DNA of 64,000 nucleotides from Anaerolineaceae bacterium (GCA_002702065.1 NZXX01000013.1:421747-485746); one strand, 5' to 3'; shown: positions 16,658 to 26,230, counted from the stretch's first letter. Made by a program: numbers and translations. Notes: generated by a model not told the origin, from the letters alone.

Positions 16658-17224
16658 TCAGTCGGTTTCGGAGACGGAGAAGCGCACCGCGAGACCGCCC
16701 GGCAGATGCTTGGGCTGGTACGGCTGGCCGTGAATGTGGATGCCCTCGGTGTATTGCAGGATTTCGATGTCCATCACGGGCACGGGTTTCCACCATTTGG
16801 CCTCATACAGACCATTGCCCATCTCATCCAGGCAGTCTGGCACAACCGGCGCAATCAGCTTCCACACCTGCGGCAGCGTGACTTGAAAACGCTGGCCAGC
16901 CTCGCGGCGCCAATCTACCGCCAGCCGCCAGATTTGCCCGATGTGGGTCGCTTCGAATTCAGCGTCGAGCTGTTGGTTCATGTGTTTGAGGAAAGCCTCG
17001 ACATCGGCCAGATGGGCGCAGGCTTCCTTGTACAGTTCTGCCGAGGCAGCATCTGGCGAGCCCTGGCAAATATCGGAAAGACGCTCCAGGTTGAGCAGAA
17101 TGCCGTCCGGAATCTGATCGTTAGGGGACTGATTAAAGTTGATGTAATGCCCGATGGCCGCGAGGTGGCGGGCAATGACCTCTCTGAGTTCGTGCCGGAG
17201 TGTGTATTGAAGGGATGCCGTCAT
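16658..17224 (-). CDS. Hypothetical protein, 188 residues
   Basis: A soluble, mostly helical protein with a Trp-rich C-terminal half (IWRLAVDWRREAG, WKLIAPVVPD, AKWWKPVPV) and no membrane segments. I do not recognise the family. The start is ATG at 17224. It lies downstream of the HEAT-repeat gene on the same strand, 101 bp apart, so the two might be co-transcribed. Confidence 0.6.
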   Translation of the reverse strand: MTASLQYTLRHELREVIARHLAAIGHYINFNQSPNDQIPDGILLNLERLSDICQGSPDAASAELYKEACAHLADVEAFLKHMNQQLDAEFEATHIGQIWRLAVDWRREAGQRFQVTLPQVWKLIAPVVPDCLDEMGNGLYEAKWWKPVPVMDIEILQYTEGIHIHGQPYQPKHLPGGLAVRFSVSETD

Positions 17225-17325
17225 GGATTTAAGCCTGTCTCAAAAATAGGTCTTTTCTTAATCTAGCTTAATTCCGCGCGAGAAAGGTGGTTTTTCTATG
17301 AAATTTTCATCAATTTCCGGGTTCG

Positions 17326-17916
17326 CTACGAATTGCCGTCCGCTGCGCCACCTTCCAGGCGCTCCAGAGCAATACGGACCCGGTCTCGCACATGATGATT
17401 CTCGTCGTCCTTGAACGACCGGATGAGGCTGATGGCATTGGTAGCACCCAGCATACCCAGTGCCTCGATGGTGCAGTAACGCAGCGCAGCGGAGTCGGTG
17501 GAACGGAGAATGGTGATAAGGGGCTGAAATGCTTTCTGGTCGCCAACCTCTTTCAGAAGTTCGACAATTTGAATCTGGGTGAGCAGCTGGGCGCGGGGCA
17601 GCGCATCCAGCAGTCGCTCGTAGGCCAGTGCCTTGCCATAAGTCATCAGCGTGCGGCTGGCCAACTGCGCCACCATGACGTTGGGCGAATCGACCACTTT
17701 CGACAGGGCATCAAAACAGCGCATGTCATGATACTCCGACAGGATGGTTGCGGCTTCGTAGCTCTGATACTTGTTGCCGGATACGACGATTTCGGCCAGC
17801 GTGTCGATCATGGATGGTCCCCGTTCGCGCAGCGCCGTCTTGGCCTGTTCGCGAATAGCCATATTCCGGTTGCCCAGGGCTTCAATTAATGTTTCGATGG
17901 GGACTTCATTACTCAT
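17326..17916 (-). CDS. HEAT-repeat-like protein
   Basis: The 196-residue protein consists of about five helix pairs with the spacing of HEAT/PBS-lyase-like repeats. Examples are LIEALGNRNMAIREQAKTAL, LSKVVDSPNVMVAQLASRTL and FQPLITILRSTDSAALRYCT, each with an alanine-rich second helix. Such proteins are protein-binding scaffolds; the partner is unknown. No enzyme motif is present. It is divergent from the USP-DUF389 gene. Confidence 0.78.
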   Translation of the reverse strand: MSNEVPIETLIEALGNRNMAIREQAKTALRERGPSMIDTLAEIVVSGNKYQSYEAATILSEYHDMRCFDALSKVVDSPNVMVAQLASRTLMTYGKALAYERLLDALPRAQLLTQIQIVELLKEVGDQKAFQPLITILRSTDSAALRYCTIEALGMLGATNAISLIRSFKDDENHHVRDRVRIALERLEGGAADGNS

Positions 17917-18157
17917 GGCAATTATCTATCTGTTCGTGGCTGCCAGCCTGACACTCCAGCCAGACGACAATGTCATTCCTCACTTACATTGTACACGGCT
18001 TCGGCCAAATTCTGTAATTTCGATGCGGTTTGTCTCCATATGGGAAGGGTACTTTCGCTTCATCCACTAGGAAAATGGTAGGGTTACTTAATTTTCCATA
18101 GCGTCTTATGCTTTACTTAATTCTTTTTGGGCCAGCGAGTGGCAGAAAGAAAATTGT

Positions 18158-20035
18158 ATGGCAACTATGACACGCATTCCTGAGTCATATGAGATTCAAA
18201 AACCGCTAAGAGAATACAGCAATGGGCACCAGCCCACTGCATCGGTCAAAGAACGGTATACCATTGTCGTGCCGCTGGCGAATCCGTACACGGCGCCGAT
18301 TTTGCTGGAACTTGCCAGCGCGATTGCCGGGAAAGACAACGGTCATATTCTGGCATTGGTGGTCACATCCGGTTATGGCAAAGAAGCCGACGACCGGGTG
18401 GACCAGATCTACAAGATTATTCGCGCCGTCCGCAAGTGGGAGGATACGTGCGAGATTGAACTGGTCAAACACCCCGGTATGCAGGTGGCGGCAGGCATTC
18501 TGGAAATCGCCCAGCAGTACGAAGCCAACCAGATTCTGCTCGGTCTGTCGGACCCGGTGCGTGGTCAGGTCGAACTGGGTGATGTGGCGCAGGCCGTCAC
18601 AGAACATGCCCCCTGCGATGTACTGATCTACCGCGACTCCGACTCCCCCGGTTTCACGCGTATTGTGGTGCCGGTCGGTGGGTCGATTGCCTCCCGCGTG
18701 ACGGTCAGCATGGGTGTGCGGCTGGCCAAAGGCACGGACCGCCCGTGCGAAGCGCTGCACGTCTACACCAATCACCGGCCCGAATGGGAAAGCCGGATGC
18801 GCGTGGAAAAGATGCTCGCCAGTGTGCGCGGCTATAACATCGTGCAGACCAAAGTGGTCGGCGGTATCAACGAAGCTGACACCGTTCTGGGCAACATCGG
18901 TGAAAATGACATCCTCGTGGTCGGCAAGTCCGAACGCAGCTCTCTGGAAAAATGGTTGTACGGCAACACGGCACAGCGCCTGCTGGACCGTGCGCCCGGC
19001 CCGGTGCTGCTGGTGGCGCGGTCGCAGGAACACAGCGCGGATCAGGCCCAGAACCGGCGGCGACTCAGCTGGTTGCGTCCGGTGCTGGCGGATATTGAAC
19101 AGGACCAGATCGTATGGGGCGCACAGGATACAGCCGCCCCCAGCCTCGATTATTTTGTGCTGATTATCGTGGCGTCGATGCTGGCGTCGCTCGGCCTGCT
19201 GCTGGACAGCGGTGCAGTCGTGATCGGCGCGATGCTGGTTGCCCCGCTGATGGGGCCGATTGTGTCGTTCGGCGTTGGGCTGGTGACAGCGCGTTTCCGG
19301 CTGCTGCGACAGGCGGCGGTGACGGTGGCGCTCGGCATCCTGACGGCGTTCGCGGTTGGCTTTATTCTGGGCAAGCTGGTGCCGCTGAATGCACCGACGC
19401 AGGAGCTGCTCGGTCGCGGCTATCCATCCATCCTCGATGCGGGGGTTGCGGTGGGGGCCGGGTTTATCGCGGCTTATGCGACGGCCCGGCGTGGTATTCC
19501 GGCAGCCTTGTCTGGCGTGGCGATTGCGGCGGCGCTGGTGCCCCCGGTCAACGCCTTTGGCCTCAACCTGGCGTTTGGCGAAACGCGGCTGGCGCTGGGT
19601 GCGGCCCTGTTGTTCTGCGCCAACATGGTCAGTATCGCGCTGGTGGCGGCGCTGGTCTTCTTCTGGCTGGGGATGCGTCCCCGGCGGCTGCCGAACTATC
19701 GTCATCGCCTGCGTTACGCGGCCATCCTGACCACGCTGGTGCTGATGGTGCCGGTGCTGGTGATTATGCTCAACTTTGGGCGGCGTGTCAGCACGGAGCG
19801 CATCTCCGACAGTGCCGTCAAAGCCGTGCTGGCCCCGGCGCAGGTGCTGGATATTGCCGTCGTCGATCATGACCCAGTGGTGGTGCAGGCGACCATCATG
19901 ACCTCGGACGATCTGCCGCGTGAGACGGTCAACATTGCGCAGGATATCCTGAGCAGTGACCTCGGCGAGCCGGTGAAGTTGCAGGTGATCGTCCACCGCG
20001 TGGTCGAAGGCAGCATCAGCCAGCGCCCGGAATAA
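18158..20035 (+). CDS. USP-DUF389 membrane protein
   Basis: The 625-residue protein has a cytoplasmic N-terminal half of two universal-stress-protein-like domains (about 33-160 and 165-290). The second carries the VGKSERSSLEKWLYGNTAQRLL and PGPVLLVAR signature. The C-terminal half (about 320-570) is a DUF389 membrane domain with roughly six helices and the pattern GAMLVAPLMGPI. A soluble tail follows. The function of DUF389 is not known; the fusion suggests a stress- or nucleotide-sensing membrane protein. ATG at 18158 follows AGAAAG. The gene ends at a good intrinsic terminator. Confidence 0.88.
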   Translation: MATMTRIPESYEIQKPLREYSNGHQPTASVKERYTIVVPLANPYTAPILLELASAIAGKDNGHILALVVTSGYGKEADDRVDQIYKIIRAVRKWEDTCEIELVKHPGMQVAAGILEIAQQYEANQILLGLSDPVRGQVELGDVAQAVTEHAPCDVLIYRDSDSPGFTRIVVPVGGSIASRVTVSMGVRLAKGTDRPCEALHVYTNHRPEWESRMRVEKMLASVRGYNIVQTKVVGGINEADTVLGNIGENDILVVGKSERSSLEKWLYGNTAQRLLDRAPGPVLLVARSQEHSADQAQNRRRLSWLRPVLADIEQDQIVWGAQDTAAPSLDYFVLIIVASMLASLGLLLDSGAVVIGAMLVAPLMGPIVSFGVGLVTARFRLLRQAAVTVALGILTAFAVGFILGKLVPLNAPTQELLGRGYPSILDAGVAVGAGFIAAYATARRGIPAALSGVAIAAALVPPVNAFGLNLAFGETRLALGAALLFCANMVSIALVAALVFFWLGMRPRRLPNYRHRLRYAAILTTLVLMVPVLVIMLNFGRRVSTERISDSAVKAVLAPAQVLDIAVVDHDPVVVQATIMTSDDLPRETVNIAQDILSSDLGEPVKLQVIVHRVVEGSISQRPE

Positions 20036-20066
20036 GCGCCAATATCCCCTACCCCAAAACATCGAT

Positions 20067-20104
20067 GCCGCAGTGGTCAACCTGATCGCTGCGGCGTTTT
20101 TTTG
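20067..20104 (+). terminator. Intrinsic terminator after USP-DUF389 gene
   Basis: The stem GCCGCAG / CTGCGGC (7 bp) with a 15-base loop is followed one base later by an uninterrupted T-run of at least seven. It lies about 30 bp after the stop codon. Confidence 0.85.
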
Positions 20105-20136
20105 TGCTTGCTCATCCAAAAGTGAATTGTTGTAGG

Positions 20137-20156
20137 GGAGGGTCAGCGTACCCTCC
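20137..20156. repeat. GGAGGGT hairpin, GTAGGGG family
   Basis: GGAGGGT and ACCCTCC are separated by 6 bases and preceded by GTAGG, as in other members of the palindrome family. Confidence 0.5.
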
Positions 20157-20237
20157 CGCCGGGCAACACACCCGATTGCCTCTCCCCCACCGGAAGACGG
20201 TGTTGGGTAGGTTTACAAACCAGAGCCAAAGCGGTAT

Positions 20238-20262
20238 ATTTATTTAGTGTGGCTAAATAAAT
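20238..20262. promoter_or_regulatory. Perfect inverted repeat, possible operator
   Basis: Ten-base arms ATTTATTTAG and CTAAATAAAT are separated by 5 bases. The site is about 90 bp upstream of the radical SAM start codon. This size and symmetry fit the binding site of a dimeric regulator. No regulator gene is adjacent. Confidence 0.5.
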
Positions 20263-20349
20263 TTGGGCTGGCACGCCATGGCGCGTGACAAGGGGACTAG
20301 TTGGGGAGGTAACAAATCGAGATGATGCGATAAGCAGAAAGAGGAAGTG

Positions 20350-21687
20350 ATGACTGTATCGCAAGCCAATATGTACCGGTTCCCCTGGTCCAAGAACGAT
20401 AATCCAATTGGGTGGCTGGAGGTGACAGACAAGTGCAACACCTACTGCCGCGGCTGCTACCGGATTAACGGGATGGAAGGCCACAAATCCTTCGATCAGA
20501 TCAAAGAAGAAATCGATCTCCTGCAAAAACTGCGCAACTGCGACAATATCTCCATCGCAGGCGGCGAACCCCTTATTCATCCGGATATTCTCGACATCCT
20601 GGCCTATATCAAACAGCGCGGGATGAAACCCCTTATCCTGACCAACGGCATCAAACTGGAAAATAACCGCCCCTTTATCGAGGAAATCAAGCGCGCCGGG
20701 GCCATCGGTTTCACCTTTCACATCGACAGCGAACAGCAGCGCCCGCACTGGAAAGGCAAATCAGAGCTTGAGCTGTTCGAGCTGCGGCAGTATTATGCGG
20801 ACACGGTTCATGACGTTGGCGGCCTGTGGGCCAGCTTTGGCATGACCGTGTATCCGGGCAACCTGTACATGATCCCGGAGATGGTGCGCTGGGGCAACAA
20901 GAATATCGACCGCGTGCACGGGCTGGTGTTCATCGGCTTCCGCAACGCCGTGATGGAAGGCGATTTTGATTACTTCGCCAATGGCAAACGCATCGACCTG
21001 CACACCAGTTACGCGGCGGATTCGGACTCGGAATCCTTCCTGACCTCGGAAGATATTTATAACGAGATCAAGAAGCATTTCCCGCACTACGAGACATCGG
21101 CCTTCATGGGCGGTTCGCACGTGCCGGACAAAACCACATGGCTGGTGGCGGCGCAACTGGGCACCAAGAACAAGATGTACGGGTCGGTCGGAAAGCGCAT
21201 CATGGAGATGTTTCAGGTGTTCCATCATTGGCGCGAAGGCACGTATCTGGTGTATTCGCCCAGCCACCGCATCCCGAAGATTGCGACGCTGCTCGGCCTG
21301 CTGGATGGCGGCATGCGCCAGACCTTCGGGCGCTACTGGCGTGATGTGCTGCGCAACCCGGCGGCGCTGTTCGAGACCATGTACGTGCAAAGCATCGGCA
21401 TCATTCAGGGGCCGGACCTGCTGGAAGATGGGCGCGTCGATATGTGCGAAAGCTGCCCGGATATGACGATCTGGAATGGCAAGCTGGTGCATTCGTGCCG
21501 CATGGATGAGTGGCGACTGTATGGCACTTATGTCACGCCGTTCCCGCGCAGCGCTGTTGCGGACCCGGACCGCCCGGTATGGAAAGCGGGTGATGGGGCC
21601 AGCCTGCAACCGCAGATTCCCATCGGGGCGATTAAGGATAACAGCAGGAAGGCCGACGAAGTGATGGAGATACCATCGGGCGATTAG
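20350..21687 (+). CDS. Radical SAM protein with C-terminal cysteine cluster
   Basis: The 445-residue protein has the radical SAM cluster motif CNTYCRGC (C29, C33, C36) and the glycine motif IAGGEPLIHPDI; TNGIKL also fits the core. A second set of cysteines lies near the C-terminus (C366, C369 and C383, in MCESCPDM and HSCRMD). This suggests an auxiliary Fe-S cluster, as in SPASM/twitch-like enzymes. Such enzymes start radical chemistry from S-adenosylmethionine in the cytoplasm. No peptide precursor or partner enzyme is adjacent, so the substrate cannot be guessed. ATG at 20350 follows GAGGAAG. A 10+10 inverted repeat upstream may regulate it. Confidence 0.88.
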   Translation: MTVSQANMYRFPWSKNDNPIGWLEVTDKCNTYCRGCYRINGMEGHKSFDQIKEEIDLLQKLRNCDNISIAGGEPLIHPDILDILAYIKQRGMKPLILTNGIKLENNRPFIEEIKRAGAIGFTFHIDSEQQRPHWKGKSELELFELRQYYADTVHDVGGLWASFGMTVYPGNLYMIPEMVRWGNKNIDRVHGLVFIGFRNAVMEGDFDYFANGKRIDLHTSYAADSDSESFLTSEDIYNEIKKHFPHYETSAFMGGSHVPDKTTWLVAAQLGTKNKMYGSVGKRIMEMFQVFHHWREGTYLVYSPSHRIPKIATLLGLLDGGMRQTFGRYWRDVLRNPAALFETMYVQSIGIIQGPDLLEDGRVDMCESCPDMTIWNGKLVHSCRMDEWRLYGTYVTPFPRSAVADPDRPVWKAGDGASLQPQIPIGAIKDNSRKADEVMEIPSGD

Positions 21688-21722
21688 GACAACTGTCATT
21701 TTGGGCTGATGACAATATACGG

Positions 21723-21814
21723 ACACCTCACCCCCGCGTCGCGTTGCTCCGTGACCCCTCTCCATCGATGGAGAGGGGTGACCGAAGACGAAAGTCGAGG
21801 TCGGGGTGAGGTGT
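21723..21814. repeat. 92-bp palindromic element with ACACCTCACCCC ends
   Basis: Perfect 12-bp terminal inverted repeats (ACACCTCACCCC / GGGGTGAGGTGT) enclose an inner palindrome CCCCTCTCCATCGATGGAGAGGGG. It is related to 2124-2210 and 6845-6932. It lies about 35 bp after the radical SAM gene. Confidence 0.75.
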
Positions 21815-21952
21815 CAGCAAGACAGAACATCGTACATACATGTATCAGAATTTAGCACGCCATTCATAAGGCCCGGCTGTGAGAGGACTCCGGTTCGCTC
21901 TTGGCCGCCATTCACTTGATACGACAACACATGTCTAAAGAAACGATCATTG

Positions 21953-24274
21953 ATGACGACTATAAACCCAATTGATTCAGGGCCGAACCCGGCGCAAGAT
22001 CGGACGCGGCGCACGCGACTGGTGGATGACTGGCAGGTGTGCCCGGTCGCCCCGGAGGATGACCGCCCGCCGGAAGCGCTGTTTGCGGACGCTGCCGCGC
22101 AGGTGATCCACGTGCCGGATTCGTGTCACCTTCAGCCCACACTCTACCCGGACCGGCCCTACTGGGGCTCACATCTGCGGGCGATCAATCAACAGGACTG
22201 GCTCTATCGCCGGGTGTTCATCGCGCCGGAAGACAGCGGGAAGCGGACGCGGCTGCGGTTCGAAGGCGTGGATTATTTTGCAGACGTGTGGCTGAACGGG
22301 GCGTATGTCGGGCAGCATGAAGGCAATTTCGTGCCCTTTGAGTTTGACATTACCGTGCATCTGCGGCCCGGTGTGGAAAACGTGCTGTTCGTGCGTGTGC
22401 GCTCCCCCTGGGACGCGCCCAACCCCAAAGGCACCTATCCGCTGGACCACGTGCTGCGCGGGTTGGTCAAAGGGTTGTACGAACATGGCGAAGGCGTGAT
22501 TCCCCCGGATGTGAACCCAATTGGCATCTGGCGGCCTGTCTGGCTGATTCACGACGATGGCATCCATATCGACCACGTGCAGATCAACACGCAGCTGGAT
22601 GGCAGCGTCGATGTGCGGCTGCGGGTGATCAACGCGACCGGTGCCGCATGGGCGGGCCATTGCGACCTGATGATCCGCGCACACAATCACGATGGCCCCG
22701 GTGTCGATCAGTCCCTACCCTTACAGGTGCCGGAGGGTACGCATGAACAGCACGTCACGCTGCACATCCCGGAACCGCGCCTGTGGTGGCCCTGGGATCA
22801 TGGCCTGCCGAACCTGTACGACCTGACGGCCTCCCTGTACAGCGTGCCGGACGGCGTGGTCAGCCGGACTGAAACGCGATTTGGCGTGCGCACCGTGTTC
22901 ATGGAACGCACGGCACAGCGTTTCACCTGCTTCATCAACGAACACCCGATATTCCTGCGCGGCTCTGCCTACATCCCCGGCCTATATCTCTCGCAGATCA
23001 CGGCCGACCGGTTGCGCGACGATGTTGAACTGGCGCGGGATGCCAACCTCAACCTGCTGCGCGTGCATGTCCATGTGTGCCTGCCGGAACTTTACCAGTT
23101 GTGCGATGAACTGGGCGTGCTGGTGTGGCAGGACTTTGAGCTGAACTGGGTGCACGAGGCGTCCTTGGCGTTCGAACAGCGGGCGCGTCGCCTTCAGCAT
23201 GCCATGATCGAGATGCTGTTCAATCATCCCTCGATTATGGCCTGGGCCTGCCACAACGAACCCACCATGCGGCTGGCGCGGCGGGCCAATCTCGAACAGC
23301 ACCCGGACCCGGCGCTGTATGCGGACGCGGTCGAACAGGATCCCTCACGCGTGATATTTTTGTGTTCCGGTCATCAGGAGGAGGACTGGCTGCGCAGTGG
23401 GGACAGCCACACCTATTACGGGGCGATCTGGTCGCGCCAGTATACGGATGTTTACGATCAGCAACTGCGGCTGAACAGTGAGTTTGGCTTCGAGGCCCCG
23501 GCGGCGCTGTCGACCCTGCAAGCTGAGGATGATGTCTGGCAGCGGCTGCAACATCTGGAGGGCCAAATTGACACCCTCTGGCGCTATCAGGCGGAGCTGA
23601 TCAAGTTTCATGTGGAACACCTGCGCCGGCTGCGGGCGACATGCAGCGCGGGCTATGTGCACTTCTGGCTGGTGGATCTGGTGCCGCAGGTGGGGTGCGG
23701 CGTGGTTGATGCGCACCGCCAGAAGAAGATGGGATACGAAACATTGCGAGAGGCGTCGCAGCCGCTGCATGTGATGCTGGAACACAATGGCCGCCGCCCG
23801 TTCGCGATCTGGGTGCTGAATGATCTGCTGGAGGCGTTCAGCAACACAACCGTGCGCTGGCAGGTGTTCGACGCGCACGACCGTCTGCTGCTGGAAAACG
23901 AGGCCGCCTTCGATGTGGCCCCCAATGCAGCGCAGCGTGTGCAAACGGTGCGCTGGGATTTACCCGCGACGGATTGTGCCCGCGTGGTACTCACGCTGCA
24001 AGACCACACCGGCCACGTGCTGGCCGCCAACACCTATGATCGACCATTCCAGCCCTTGCAGCGCCCGGCGGGTTATCCCTGGAAGTTCGACCCCTATCTC
24101 GGCGTCAAGGTGTTTGACTACCCCGACGCGCCCAGCCTGGCGGATGTGGGTACCCCGCCCCTGCTCCGGCGCATCCCCCTGTTTGTGCGCGAACGCGCGA
24201 CCGAATTTGTGCTGCGGCAGCAATTTCCCGTGTGGCTGGCGTCGAGCGTTGCCCGTCTGGTAGACCGGCTCTGA
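21953..24274 (+). CDS. GH2-family glycosidase (beta-mannosidase-like)
   Basis: The 773-residue protein has the GH2 plan: a jelly-roll sugar-binding domain (WLYRRVFIAPED, RLRFEGVDYFADVWLNG), an immunoglobulin-like domain and a TIM barrel. The probable acid/base is E436 in WACHNEPT and the nucleophile E510 in LNSEFGFEA. A C-terminal beta domain follows. The FEGVDYFADVWLNG stretch and catalytic context are closer to beta-mannosidases than to beta-galactosidases or glucuronidases, but specificity is only a guess. There is no signal peptide, so it is probably cytoplasmic. ATG at 21953 is chosen; a TTG one codon earlier is also possible. Confidence 0.88.
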   Translation: MTTINPIDSGPNPAQDRTRRTRLVDDWQVCPVAPEDDRPPEALFADAAAQVIHVPDSCHLQPTLYPDRPYWGSHLRAINQQDWLYRRVFIAPEDSGKRTRLRFEGVDYFADVWLNGAYVGQHEGNFVPFEFDITVHLRPGVENVLFVRVRSPWDAPNPKGTYPLDHVLRGLVKGLYEHGEGVIPPDVNPIGIWRPVWLIHDDGIHIDHVQINTQLDGSVDVRLRVINATGAAWAGHCDLMIRAHNHDGPGVDQSLPLQVPEGTHEQHVTLHIPEPRLWWPWDHGLPNLYDLTASLYSVPDGVVSRTETRFGVRTVFMERTAQRFTCFINEHPIFLRGSAYIPGLYLSQITADRLRDDVELARDANLNLLRVHVHVCLPELYQLCDELGVLVWQDFELNWVHEASLAFEQRARRLQHAMIEMLFNHPSIMAWACHNEPTMRLARRANLEQHPDPALYADAVEQDPSRVIFLCSGHQEEDWLRSGDSHTYYGAIWSRQYTDVYDQQLRLNSEFGFEAPAALSTLQAEDDVWQRLQHLEGQIDTLWRYQAELIKFHVEHLRRLRATCSAGYVHFWLVDLVPQVGCGVVDAHRQKKMGYETLREASQPLHVMLEHNGRRPFAIWVLNDLLEAFSNTTVRWQVFDAHDRLLLENEAAFDVAPNAAQRVQTVRWDLPATDCARVVLTLQDHTGHVLAANTYDRPFQPLQRPAGYPWKFDPYLGVKVFDYPDAPSLADVGTPPLLRRIPLFVRERATEFVLRQQFPVWLASSVARLVDRL

Positions 24275-24278
24275 GTTT

Positions 24279-25238
24279 CTAGGGATACAGCACCAGCCGC
24301 GCAAACACCGGCAGATGGTCCGAGCTTCCCGAACGTTCCCACACCCGTGCGTCGAGCCCTTCAAAACCTGCGCTGTGGAAGATGTAATCCAGCCGGATCA
24401 AGCGTGGAAACGGCAGGCGCTGGCCATTAGGAAAGGTGAAACCCAGACTGCCGCCGCCCGCTTCGAGATAAGTATCGGTGAAGTGTTCGGTGATGCGGTA
24501 GTACTCGCCAAACTGGTCGGTCATGTTGAAATCGCCGACTATCAGCGTCGGGATGGTTTCGGCTTCGGCACGGTCCAGCACTTCGCCCAGCTCGCGGCTG
24601 TGCGGTCGCAGGTTGCGTCCCTGTTCAAATGAGAACGGCGGTACGGGGTGTGTGTTGTAAAGCGCGACAGACGTCCCATTGATATCGAGTTCGACGCGCA
24701 GGTGACCAAGTGTGGCATCGAGCTGCTCGTTGCGCCAGTAATTTTCCGCGGCGATAGGGTAACGGCTGAGCACGCCCTGCCCCACGTGCGGGTTATCCTG
24801 CGGGTACAGCGCCATGTATGGGTAGCGATCCTGCAATGTTTGTTCAAAGTGCGCGGCGGCTTCGGCACTGAGTTCCTGAATACCAACCATATCGGCGTCG
24901 GCGTCGGCAATAATACTGGAGATCGATTCGAGTGCTTCGGTGGGTGCCTGAATGTTGAAGGTCAGGATGGTGGTTTCGGTGCCGCCCGGGGCCGCTGGAT
25001 CAAAGCGTGGCAGCAGCAGAGGCGCATACAGGATCAGCCATGCCGCGACTGCCAGCAGCAGCAGCAAGGACAGCCTGCGGTGCCGCAACAGCAAACACAG
25101 GGGCAGCAGCACGAATGACAGAAACAGCCCCAGGGAAAACAGGCTGCGTGTGAAGTCTGCATAATCAGGTGGCACAACGAACTGGCTGAGCAGGCTGATG
25201 GCCAGTGCGGCCAGATACACGATGACCACGATGGCCAC
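24279..25238 (-). CDS. Membrane-anchored endonuclease/exonuclease/phosphatase-family protein
   Basis: Three N-terminal hydrophobic helices (residues 1 to about 80) are followed by an EEP domain, probably outside the membrane. Catalytic motifs run in order: ILTFNIQ, GIQEL, YNTHPVP, VGDFNMT, RLDYIF and the final GSSDHLPVFARL. These are metal-dependent phosphodiesterases; related membrane-anchored forms are often annotated as vancomycin-resistance-associated or sphingomyelinase-like. The substrate is unknown. A GTG start at 25238 is assumed with GAGGCGG upstream. The gene is convergent with the GH2 gene, 4 bp apart. Confidence 0.85.
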   Translation of the reverse strand: MAIVVIVYLAALAISLLSQFVVPPDYADFTRSLFSLGLFLSFVLLPLCLLLRHRRLSLLLLLAVAAWLILYAPLLLPRFDPAAPGGTETTILTFNIQAPTEALESISSIIADADADMVGIQELSAEAAAHFEQTLQDRYPYMALYPQDNPHVGQGVLSRYPIAAENYWRNEQLDATLGHLRVELDINGTSVALYNTHPVPPFSFEQGRNLRPHSRELGEVLDRAEAETIPTLIVGDFNMTDQFGEYYRITEHFTDTYLEAGGGSLGFTFPNGQRLPFPRLIRLDYIFHSAGFEGLDARVWERSGSSDHLPVFARLVLYP

Positions 25239-25405
25239 CGCCCGCCTCAGGATATGGCGAACTGATTGTCGTTGAGATGAAGATGAAATAATGGTTATCC
25301 TTTCTACTGATCCATAACTTTAACTTCGTCATGCTGGTTGACATGAGTATAACAGGCTATTTTACAGCGCCAGGTGACCCAGATTCCTGCGCCGGATGCC
25401 TTTAC

Positions 25406-26230
25406 TTACAGCCCCCTGCCCCGGATGTACGCCGAGACATCCGCGTTGTAGACCACATCATCAGCTGTGGCGACCAGCCAGGGGGTGCCCTCATCCAGCC
25501 ATGTGACGGCAGCCGTTGACGGAATCAGCATACCATGCCAGCGTGTCCAGTCCAGCGGTTCGATGCGCCAGCCGAGTTTCGCCGCATCGTGCGCATCCCG
25601 CCAGCGCCGCGTCTCCATGGAATGGATCAACCCGGTGGCCGCGTCGAACTGGACCGTGAACGAGTCGGAACCCGTGTCAGCGAAGGGTACGATCAGCCGG
25701 GCCGTTTGGGCGTCGATTGCTTCCCATCGGACGCGCGGGTCCGTGATAAAGATCGTCGGCAGCCATAACGATTCCCCCCACAACCCCAGATTAGCCGCCG
25801 CGTCGATCTTCGGTTCATCCTGAATCGTGCCGACGGGCAGTTCCATGCGCCCATGGCCGTCGAGATAGGATTCATTGACCTTCATCACGGGTTGGCCGAA
25901 CACCGTCGCCTCGATGTAATGGCGATAATTGCGCCCGGCTTCGTGGGTGAAACGCATCCGCGCCGGGAAGGTGATACCCATAAAGCGCAGCCTGCCCGAC
26001 AGCGTCAACACCGCCGAGTGGATGATGGGAATCTGGTTGCCAATAATGGTCTGGTAGAAGCGGTGCACCGGTGCTGGCAGGTCCGGCGGCAGCGGCATGC
26101 TGTCGGGCAATGTGGTGCTGGCGGGATACGCCGGGAAGGATTGGCCGTTGCCGCGCAGGCCGATCCATCGGACGGCCATGATGCCAGCCAGAATAACGAC
26201 GAACGCGGGAATGATAAGTCGTAGAAACAT
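25406..26230 (-). CDS. DUF6544-like membrane-anchored protein
   Basis: The 274-residue protein has one N-terminal membrane segment (LIIPAFVVILAGIMAVRW). A beta-rich domain follows, with PAPVHRFYQTIIG, FPARMRFTHEAGRNYRHYIE, WGESLWLPTIFI and VRWEAIDAQTARL. I place it in the DUF6544 family, whose function is unknown. It is transcribed away from the DedA gene and about 170 bp upstream of the EEP gene on the same strand. Confidence 0.72.
   Translation of the reverse strand: MFLRLIIPAFVVILAGIMAVRWIGLRGNGQSFPAYPASTTLPDSMPLPPDLPAPVHRFYQTIIGNQIPIIHSAVLTLSGRLRFMGITFPARMRFTHEAGRNYRHYIEATVFGQPVMKVNESYLDGHGRMELPVGTIQDEPKIDAAANLGLWGESLWLPTIFITDPRVRWEAIDAQTARLIVPFADTGSDSFTVQFDAATGLIHSMETRRWRDAHDAAKLGWRIEPLDWTRWHGMLIPSTAAVTWLDEGTPWLVATADDVVYNADVSAYIRGRGL

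Larger units (their letters stand above)
20036..20349. other. 314-bp spacer with terminator, repeat and inverted repeat
   Basis: In order it holds the terminator of the USP-DUF389 gene (20067-20104), a GGAGGGT hairpin of the GTAGGGG family (20137-20156) and a perfect AT-rich inverted repeat (20238-20262) before the radical SAM gene. No further gene is seen. Confidence 0.6.

Noticed and set aside
18206..20119. 637-codon minus-strand frame
   Set aside because: It is antisense to the USP-DUF389 gene, rich in His, Arg and Gln, with no domain.
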